Shown here: positions 4,940 to 10,848 of the stretch, one piece after another
How positions within the stretch are numbered: position 1 is the first letter of the stretch
How the letters are laid out: each line of letters starts with the position of its first letter
Assembly (NCBI GenBank): GCA_955652265.1
Contig: CATPBD010000015.1
Span: 1 to 10,848, forward strand
DNA length: 10,848 nucleotides
From: an uncultured Gemmatimonadaceae bacterium
Lineage (GTDB): Bacteria > Gemmatimonadota > Gemmatimonadetes > Gemmatimonadales > Gemmatimonadaceae
Direction: 5' to 3'
Position numbers and translations under genes: made by a program
Notes under the pieces: model-generated
What the model saw: the letters and a program-made list of their open reading frames with translations, nothing else
Databases searched by the model: none
Told to the model about the DNA's origin: nothing

Positions 4940-7726
4940 AGCTCCGACCCGATCACGGGTGTCTTCAACGACGGTTACATAAGCGAGGCGTATGAAGCCT
5001 ACCGGCGCGACCCGGCGTCGGTTGACGAATCGTGGCGACAATTCTTCAGGTTTGCCGAGAGCTTGGGCAGCGGTGCACCGGTCGCGGCAGAAGAGGCTCC
5101 CTCGACACAACTGGTCGATGCCGAGCTGCTGAGGAAAGTTGCCGCCGCAGCCAAGCTTGTCGATGCGATCCGCAATTTTGGCCACCTTGCTGTCCCGCTC
5201 GATCCGCTCGGCACACCGCCCAACGGGACTCCCGAGCTAACTCCGGAGTTTCATGGCCTGACAGAAGAGGATCTCCAGAGGATCCCCGCAGCAGCGCTTG
5301 GTGGTGAAGCCGGAACTGCAGCAGACGTAGTCGCGAGTCTGCGCGATTTTTATTCGTCACGAATCGGCTTCGAGATCTCGCATCTTGGCAAAGTCGACGA
5401 ACGCGAGTGGCTGCGCGAACAGATCGAGAGCGGGCGACTCAACGCACCACTCAGCGGGCAAGAGAAGCGCGCGGTTCTGCAGCGCCTCACCGAGGTTGAT
5501 GGCCTGGAGCGCTTTCTCGGTCGCGCGTACCAGGGGTACAAGCGCTTCTCGATCGAGGGTGGAGATGTCCTCGTCCCGATGCTCGACGTCGCGATCGAAG
5601 CGGCAGCCACGCATGGCACGCGCGAAATCGATCTCGCCATGGCGCATCGTGGCCGCATCAATGTCCTCGCCCACACACTGGGCAAGCCGTACGCGACAAT
5701 CTTCGAGGAGTTCGAGGGCAAGCACGCCACTACCAATGCGGTGAGTGAAACCGGAGACGTGAAATACCACCTCGGCGCACGTGGGACCAGACAGACGGCG
5801 AGCGGCGCCGAGGTCGATATCGTGCTGATTCCTAATCCCAGCCATCTCGAAGTGGTGAACCCGATTCTCGAAGGCGTGGCGCGCGCGCGGCAGGTTATGG
5901 CGGGCGGTGGACAGCGGGACGAAGCGGCGGTGCTGCCGGTCTGCGTGCATGGCGACGCGGCGTTCCCCGGCGAGGGAGTGGTGGCTGAGACTTTCAATCT
6001 TTCGGGACTCGAAGGTTTCCGAACGGGCGGGACGCTGCACATCATCGTCAACAATCAGGTTGGATTCACGACGGATCCCATCGATGGCCGCTCGACGCAC
6101 TATGCCAGCGACCTGGCCAAGGGATTCGAGGTGCCGATCGTTCACGTCAACGCGGATGATGCGGAATCGTGCGTGCACGTTACGAGACTCGCAATCGAGT
6201 ATCGCGCCAACTTCGGCAAGGATTTCCTTATCGACGTCGTCGGCTACCGGCGTCACGGTCACAACGAGACTGACGAGCCGTCGTTCACACAGCCGACGCT
6301 CTACAAGAAAATTCGCTCACATCCTTCGACGCGCGAGGTGTGGGGCAATCGACTAGTCGCCGAAGGAGTCGTGACCGACGACGAAGTGAAGAGGCTCGAT
6401 GCTGATGCGGCTGCGAACTTCGACCGTATTCAGACGGCGATGAAGAGCGGAGAGATTCATCCGCCCGAGCACCGCGCGCCGAAGGAAGGAGAAGCGGATC
6501 TGTCGGGTGCCGATGAAGACACTGGAGTCGATCCAGATCGGCTGCGAGCGCTGAACGATCGTCTGCTCAAATGGCCCTCGACGCTCAAGGTGAATCCGCG
6601 GCTTGCGAAAACTCTGGCGCGGCGCGCCGAAGCAATGGGTGATGCTGGCGGGATCGACTGGGGACACGCCGAAGCGCTCGCGTTCGCATCACTCCTCACT
6701 GATGGAACATCGATCCGTCTCACGGGTCAGGACGCCGAGCGCGCGACCTTCTCGCACCGACAGGCGGTGCTGCACGACGCCGAGTCGGGCGATATCTACG
6801 TTCCGCTCGCGCACGTCGCGGATGGCGAGACCCACGGCCGGTTCGAGATCTACAACAGCCCGCTCTCGGAGACAGCAGTGCTCGGATTCGAGTACGGCTA
6901 TAGTACCGCCGCCGAGGATACGCTGGTGTTGTGGGAGGCGCAGTACGGGGATTTCGTGAACGTCGCGCAGCCGATCATCGACCAGTTCATCGCGGCAGAC
7001 CGTGCCAAATGGGGGCAGGACTCATCGGTGGTCCTCCTTCTTCCGCACGGATACGAAGGTCAGGGTCCGGAACATTCGAGCGCGCGGCTCGAGAGATTTC
7101 TGCAGCTCTGCGCCGAGGGAAATCAGCGCGTCGCTTATCCTTCGACACCGGCGCAGTACTTTCACGTCCTGAGGCGGCAAGCGGCGTTGACGGAACGTCG
7201 TCCACTGATTCTGATGCAGCCCAAGAGCCTGCTGCGTCTGCCAGAGGCTGCGTCCAAGCTTAGCGATCTCGTTTCCGGAAGTTTCCGTCACGTGATCGAC
7301 GATCCGGTCGCGTCGCAGACGCGTAAAGCGGTAACGCGACTCGTGTTCTGCACGGGAAAGATCTATTACGATCTTGCCGCGAAGCGCGCGCCACACGTAG
7401 CAATTGTGAGGATTGAGGAGCTGTACCCGTGGCCCGGGGCTCAGGTCGCGCAGATCGTCGATCTATATCCGGCGATCGAGGAGGTCATCTGGGCGCAGGA
7501 AGAGCCGAAGAATCAGGGCGCGTGGACGTACGTCGCGCCGCGACTCCGGATGTCGACGGGCAACGCGCTGCCGACCCGATACGTCGGTCGTCCTGATCGC
7601 GCGAGCCCGGCGGAGGGATACGCCGAGGCGCACAAGAAGGAGCAGGAGCGCATCGTCGCCGAGGTGGATGCGCCGGTGCAGCAGTCATCGGGCGCGAAAC
7701 GTCGCGGCATGGCGCTCAAATCCTGA
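4937..7726 (+). CDS. sucA: 2-oxoglutarate dehydrogenase E1 component (thiamine diphosphate-dependent)
   Basis: SucA decarboxylates 2-oxoglutarate and transfers the succinyl group to the lipoyl arm of E2 in the cytoplasmic 2-oxoglutarate dehydrogenase complex of the TCA cycle (EC 1.2.4.2). The 929-residue length equals the family norm (E. coli 933). The E1-specific N-terminal motif FNDGYISEAYEAYRRDP (10-26) is present. Active-site and cofactor motifs are intact: H237 in MAHRGRINVL, H278 in KYHLGARG, PNPSHLEVVNP, and the ThDP-binding motif from G339-D340 (HGDAAFPGEG) to N372-N373 in IVNNQVGFTT. GYRRHGHNETDEPSFTQP follows. The C-terminal half has FSHRQAVLHD, SETAVLGFEYGYS, LWEAQYGDF, and PHGYEGQGPEHSSARLERFLQ. 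It lacks the extra acyltransferase domain of mycobacterial Kgd. No sucB follows; the next gene is an unrelated deacetylase 20 bases downstream. Upstream, a pseudo-receiver gene ends 10 bases before the start. Confidence 0.97.
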   Translation: MSSDPITGVFNDGYISEAYEAYRRDPASVDESWRQFFRFAESLGSGAPVAAEEAPSTQLVDAELLRKVAAAAKLVDAIRNFGHLAVPLDPLGTPPNGTPELTPEFHGLTEEDLQRIPAAALGGEAGTAADVVASLRDFYSSRIGFEISHLGKVDEREWLREQIESGRLNAPLSGQEKRAVLQRLTEVDGLERFLGRAYQGYKRFSIEGGDVLVPMLDVAIEAAATHGTREIDLAMAHRGRINVLAHTLGKPYATIFEEFEGKHATTNAVSETGDVKYHLGARGTRQTASGAEVDIVLIPNPSHLEVVNPILEGVARARQVMAGGGQRDEAAVLPVCVHGDAAFPGEGVVAETFNLSGLEGFRTGGTLHIIVNNQVGFTTDPIDGRSTHYASDLAKGFEVPIVHVNADDAESCVHVTRLAIEYRANFGKDFLIDVVGYRRHGHNETDEPSFTQPTLYKKIRSHPSTREVWGNRLVAEGVVTDDEVKRLDADAAANFDRIQTAMKSGEIHPPEHRAPKEGEADLSGADEDTGVDPDRLRALNDRLLKWPSTLKVNPRLAKTLARRAEAMGDAGGIDWGHAEALAFASLLTDGTSIRLTGQDAERATFSHRQAVLHDAESGDIYVPLAHVADGETHGRFEIYNSPLSETAVLGFEYGYSTAAEDTLVLWEAQYGDFVNVAQPIIDQFIAADRAKWGQDSSVVLLLPHGYEGQGPEHSSARLERFLQLCAEGNQRVAYPSTPAQYFHVLRRQAALTERRPLILMQPKSLLRLPEAASKLSDLVSGSFRHVIDDPVASQTRKAVTRLVFCTGKIYYDLAAKRAPHVAIVRIEELYPWPGAQVAQIVDLYPAIEEVIWAQEEPKNQGAWTYVAPRLRMSTGNALPTRYVGRPDRASPAEGYAEAHKKEQERIVAEVDAPVQQSSGAKRRGMALKS

Positions 7727-7746
7727 GCACGGATTCTCCAACAATA

Positions 7747-10098
7747 ATGAAGAGAGCGCGGCTTCAGGGTTCCGCGGCGCGCGCCCATATCGCCGTGGTA
7801 ACACTTGCTCTGCTGGGTGCGGGCGTGCTGATGCCGTATCCCGGAAGCGCGCAGGGGATACTTCCTTCCGCCGCGAGCATTCGGGTGCAGAACGCGCCGG
7901 AGCGGATGCGCGTGCTCTGGATCGCGGCGCACCCGGATGACGAAGATACGCAGCTCATCGCGTGGCTTGCGCGCGGACGTCGGGTCGAGACCGCGTATCT
8001 ATCACTCACCCGCGGGGACGGCGGGCAGAATTTGATCGGCAACGAACTGGGCGAAGCCCTCGGCGTGATTCGGACCGAGGAGCTGCTGGCGGCGAGGCGG
8101 ATCGACGGCGCGCACCAGTACTTTGCTCGCGGCTACGACTTTGGCTTCTCGAAGACAGCTGACGAGACGCGGCAGCACTGGCCGCAGGACTCGCTGCTGA
8201 ATGATGTGATGACGGTGATGCGGGCGTTCAAGCCGCACATCGTGATTACTACCTTCTCGGGGACGCCTCGCGACGGACACGGTCAGCACCAGATCTCGGC
8301 TATCGTGGCCAGGCAGGCGTACGATCTGGCTGCGGATACGGTGCGGTTCCCAGTAAAGACGTTTGGCGCGGCGTGGAGACCGCTCAAGTTTTATCGGCTT
8401 GCGCGATTCTCGCCGCAGGATCGGACGATTGCGATCAACGTCGGCGAATACGATCCGTATCTGGGCCTGTCGTATCAGGAGATCGCGGCGGACAGCCGAT
8501 CGCAGCACAAATCGCAGGGGCAGGGAACGCTTCGGCGAAAGGGCGTTGTCTGGGATTATCTCACGCGCGAGGATTCGCGCATTCCGGCGCCACCCGCCAA
8601 GGAAGAGAAGTCGATTTTCGCTGGTCTCGACACCACGCGGCTGCTGGTGCAGGACGGTCGTATAACGCCGCCGGAGCTTCCACCAGGAATCGCGCTCGAG
8701 GCGGTCGCGGACAGACAGGCGCTCGCTGTTGGCGACACGGCGAAGGTCACAATGACCCTCTACAATCGCGGACGCGTGCCGGTTCACATCGAGAGTGGAA
8801 CCATCCATTTCCCCCCGACGCTGCCGCCGGACTCCAGCTATAGATGGACCCAACCCTTTGTCGGTACAGAGATGACCCAGCCATGGTGGCTCGCTGAGCC
8901 CCGGAACGGGGATTTGTTCACGCCGCGCATCAACGGAACGTCGGAAGATGAAAGGGAACGGCAGAAGTGGGCGCACGTGACGGTTTCAACGCCTGCGGAG
9001 GGAACCCTGTCCGACGCTGCCGCTCCGATCGTCTTCCACTACGTGGATCGCGTTCGCGGCGATGTACAGCGACCGCTGATCGTGGCTCCCGGGATCTCAA
9101 TCGCGCTCGATCAGGCGACGACAATGATCCGCGCAAACGTCCCATCGAATCAATTGATCAAGGCGACACTGCGCTCGGCCTTCACTGATTCTGTGCCAGT
9201 GACTGTCGCTCTATCGCTTCCCCGGGGACTCGCCGCCGACTCACTGAGTCGTACGGTTCTCATGGCGCCAGGATCCACTCGCACTCTCGCTTTCAGAGTC
9301 AAGGGTACCCTGCCTCGCGGAACATACGAGATCAGGGCGACGAGCTCAGCGAAGGGACGATCGTATCGCGCGGGCTACATTCCGATAGAGTATCCGCATA
9401 TCAATCCGCAGCGGATCTATCGTCCGTCGAAAATCAGCGTCAACGCGGTCGATGTCGTTCTGCCTGCGCGGCTCAACGTCGCATACGTTTCGGGAGTGGG
9501 TGATAATGTCGCGCCGGTGCTCCAGCAGCTTGGCGTTCCGCTCGCCATAGTTGATGCGGATGATCTCCCCCAGACTGACCTTAGTCGCTTTACCGCGGTC
9601 GTCGTCGGGCCGCGTGCGTATCAATCGAGTCAGAGTCTTCAGGACAACAACGACTATCTACTCGCATACGTGCGCAACGGTGGTCGTCTCGTCGTTCAGT
9701 ACGGGCAAGGCGAGATGCAGCAACCGGGCATCATGCCTTATCCAATCACACTCAGGCAGCCGGCGGAGCGTGTCACCGACGAGAATGCGCCGGTGACCTT
9801 CACCGATCCCCAATCACCGTTGCTCAACACGCCAAACAAGATTACCCCGGAAGATTTCAACGGCTGGGTGCAGGAGAGGGCGTCTTACATGCCCTCGACG
9901 TTCGATTCGCGCTACCGCACCATGCTCGCGATGAGCGATCCGGGTGAGCAGCCAAATCGTGCCGCCATTCTAGCAGCGGCATACGGGCGCGGAACTTACA
10001 TCTACGTCCCGCTCGCGCTCTTCCGCCAGCTTCCCGCCGGCGTCCCCGGTGGCGCGCGCATCTTCGCCAACCTCCTCGGCGGCAACAGCATTCGATGA
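7747..10098 (+). CDS. Secreted PIG-L family deacetylase with C-terminal amidotransferase-like region
   Basis: A 783-residue exported protein. PIG-L/LmbE enzymes are zinc-dependent hydrolases that remove N-acetyl groups from GlcNAc-type substrates. The signal peptide is residues 1-35 (basic MKRARLQ, hydrophobic VVTLALLGAGVLM, cleavage near GSA/QG). The PIG-L domain (about 53-260) has AHPDDE with metal ligands H62 and D65, LTRGDGGQN, RTEELLAARRIDGA, and DGHGQH with H178 and H181. The middle (about 315-570) has beta-rich segments like NEW3/CARDB-type domains (VGDTAKVTMTLYNRG; LPRGTYEIRATSS). The last 210 residues (LNVAYVSGVGDNVAPVLQQLGV, AVVVGPRAY, LLAYVRNGGRLVVQYG) look like a glutamine-amidotransferase or ThuA fold without an evident catalytic Cys. 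The start has no visible Shine-Dalgarno but is fixed by the signal peptide. It follows sucA by 20 bases and overlaps the next gene by ATGA. The substrate is unknown; a periplasmic or surface glycan is plausible. Confidence 0.88.
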   Translation: MKRARLQGSAARAHIAVVTLALLGAGVLMPYPGSAQGILPSAASIRVQNAPERMRVLWIAAHPDDEDTQLIAWLARGRRVETAYLSLTRGDGGQNLIGNELGEALGVIRTEELLAARRIDGAHQYFARGYDFGFSKTADETRQHWPQDSLLNDVMTVMRAFKPHIVITTFSGTPRDGHGQHQISAIVARQAYDLAADTVRFPVKTFGAAWRPLKFYRLARFSPQDRTIAINVGEYDPYLGLSYQEIAADSRSQHKSQGQGTLRRKGVVWDYLTREDSRIPAPPAKEEKSIFAGLDTTRLLVQDGRITPPELPPGIALEAVADRQALAVGDTAKVTMTLYNRGRVPVHIESGTIHFPPTLPPDSSYRWTQPFVGTEMTQPWWLAEPRNGDLFTPRINGTSEDERERQKWAHVTVSTPAEGTLSDAAAPIVFHYVDRVRGDVQRPLIVAPGISIALDQATTMIRANVPSNQLIKATLRSAFTDSVPVTVALSLPRGLAADSLSRTVLMAPGSTRTLAFRVKGTLPRGTYEIRATSSAKGRSYRAGYIPIEYPHINPQRIYRPSKISVNAVDVVLPARLNVAYVSGVGDNVAPVLQQLGVPLAIVDADDLPQTDLSRFTAVVVGPRAYQSSQSLQDNNDYLLAYVRNGGRLVVQYGQGEMQQPGIMPYPITLRQPAERVTDENAPVTFTDPQSPLLNTPNKITPEDFNGWVQERASYMPSTFDSRYRTMLAMSDPGEQPNRAAILAAAYGRGTYIYVPLALFRQLPAGVPGGARIFANLLGGNSIR

Positions 10099-10848
10099 GA
10101 CGAGCTGGCTGGCTCGTCACGGTTGGCGCACTCGCGATTTCGGCGTGCAGCTCGGATCATCGCACGGTTCTCATCGTCTACTCGCCGCACGGAAAGGAGC
10201 TGCTCGACTACCTCGAGAAGGGATTCGAGAAGGCGCATCCCGACATCGATGTGCAGTGGGTCGACATGGGCTCGCAGGAAGTTCTGGAGCGAGTGCGGGC
10301 CGAGAAGCCGAATCCACAAGCGGATGTGTGGTTCGGGGCGCCGGCGGAAGCTTTTGACAGAGCGACAAAGGAAGGCCTGCTGCAGCCGTACAGGCCAACC
10401 TGGGCAGCAGCAATCGACGCCGACGGGCGCGAAGCGCACGATAACTGGTACGGGACGTACCTGACACCCGAAGTCATCGGCTACAACAGTGTGGCGGTGA
10501 AGGATTCCGAGGCGCCAAAGGATTGGGACGATCTTCTCGATCCGAAATGGAAGGGGAGGATCCTCATTCGCGATCCGATCGCCTCGGGGACGATGCGCGC
10601 GATCTTTGGCGCCATCATGGCGCGCTCCATTGCGCAAACAGGCAAGCCTGATGCAGGCTATGAGTGGCTACGGAAGCTCGATGCCAATACCCGTGAGTAC
10701 GTTCTGAATCCGACGTTGCTATACCAGAAGCTTGGACGGCAGGAGGGAGTGGTGACGATGTGGGACATGCCCGACATCGCGACGCTCGAGCAGCGGACGC
10801 GCATTCCGGTCAAGTACTCGATTCCGGCGAGCGGGACTCCGCTGCTGG
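10095..10848 (+). CDS. ABC transporter substrate-binding lipoprotein (partial, 3' end outside window)
   Basis: The frame is open from ATG 10095 to the window edge (251 full codons). The N-terminus is a lipoprotein signal: MRRAGWLVTVGALAISAC with lipobox ISAC and Cys18. The mature part reads like an extracellular solute-binding protein of the class that includes iron(III)-binding FbpA/AfuA: a first strand VLIVYSPHGKELLDYLEKGFE, ADVWFGAPAEAFDRATKEGLLQPY, NWYGTYLTPEVIGYNS, WDDLLDPKWKGRILIRDP and SGTMRAIFGAI. In Gram-negatives such a protein binds its ligand in the periplasm and delivers it to an ABC permease, which would be expected downstream. The adjacent Tyr pair that binds iron in FbpA is not present in the visible part, so iron is not supported as ligand; phosphonate, polyamine, sugar or another anion remain possible. 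Its ATG overlaps the stop of the deacetylase gene (ATGA), implying translational coupling. Confidence 0.88.
   Translation, partial: MRRAGWLVTVGALAISACSSDHRTVLIVYSPHGKELLDYLEKGFEKAHPDIDVQWVDMGSQEVLERVRAEKPNPQADVWFGAPAEAFDRATKEGLLQPYRPTWAAAIDADGREAHDNWYGTYLTPEVIGYNSVAVKDSEAPKDWDDLLDPKWKGRILIRDPIASGTMRAIFGAIMARSIAQTGKPDAGYEWLRKLDANTREYVLNPTLLYQKLGRQEGVVTMWDMPDIATLEQRTRIPVKYSIPASGTPLL

Noticed and set aside
5350-6262. Two long open frames on the minus strand opposite sucA (5350-6054 and 5357-6262)
   Set aside because: They lie wholly inside the unmistakable sucA coding sequence; their translations are Arg/Ser-rich or low in recognisable motifs, as expected for antisense frames of GC-rich genes.
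8002-8976. A 324-codon minus-strand open frame opposite the PIG-L gene
   Set aside because: Arg-rich translation without recognisable motifs, fully inside a gene with clear PIG-L motifs; an antisense shadow.
10002-10637. A 211-codon minus-strand open frame near the right end
   Set aside because: It overlaps the end of the deacetylase and the start of the lipoprotein, both supported by motifs, and has no recognisable domain.
1-10848. Mobile elements, CRISPR arrays, tRNA or rRNA genes
   Set aside because: Looked for and not seen: no transposase or integrase motifs, no regularly spaced repeats, no tRNA-like cloverleaf or rRNA sequence recognised.

Overview
The window is GC-rich, densely coded bacterial chromosome; every gene I accept is on the + strand. 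Gene content suggests a soil-type Gram-negative bacterium: a multi-receiver hybrid kinase cluster with stand-alone CheR and CheB, a full-length SucA, a roughly 780-residue secreted PIG-L deacetylase and lipoproteins. From memory of such proteins I would guess Gemmatimonadota, with low confidence; no RNA gene or other phylogenetic marker is present.

Bases 1-3559 hold a signalling operon. It runs from the 3' end of a hybrid histidine kinase (two C-terminal receiver domains), through a CheR methyltransferase and a CheB methylesterase without receiver, to a REC-HisKA-HATPase kinase. The genes are packed with overlaps or zero spacing (CheR to CheB abut, CheB to kinase share ATGA). No chemoreceptor, CheA or CheW is visible. 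The reading frame of the upstream hybrid kinase is interrupted at 154-156 by a TGA at a position where relatives carry Cys, just before the phospho-acceptor Asp of its penultimate receiver.

Bases 3560-4182 hold an isolated unit: a near-consensus sigma-54 (-24/-12) promoter, a small lipoprotein with a glycine-zipper tail, and a strong intrinsic terminator. Bases 4183-4446 are non-coding and contain a possible sigma-70 promoter (perfect TTGACA) overlapped by a small inverted repeat. Then comes a short gene for a degenerate receiver-like protein with a Leu-Pro repeat tail, ending 10 bases before sucA.

Bases 4937-10848 hold sucA (2-oxoglutarate dehydrogenase E1, TCA cycle), a secreted PIG-L family metal-dependent deacetylase with two extra C-terminal regions, and the start of a substrate-binding lipoprotein that overlaps the deacetylase stop by ATGA and runs off the window. 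The sucB gene that often follows sucA is absent here. The last two genes probably act in the periplasm or at the cell surface and are likely translationally coupled; their substrates are unknown.

I see no tRNA, rRNA, CRISPR array, insertion sequence or integrase. The best candidates for closer study are the in-frame TGA, the sigma-54 lipoprotein unit, the pseudo-receiver upstream of sucA and the deacetylase/binding-protein pair.
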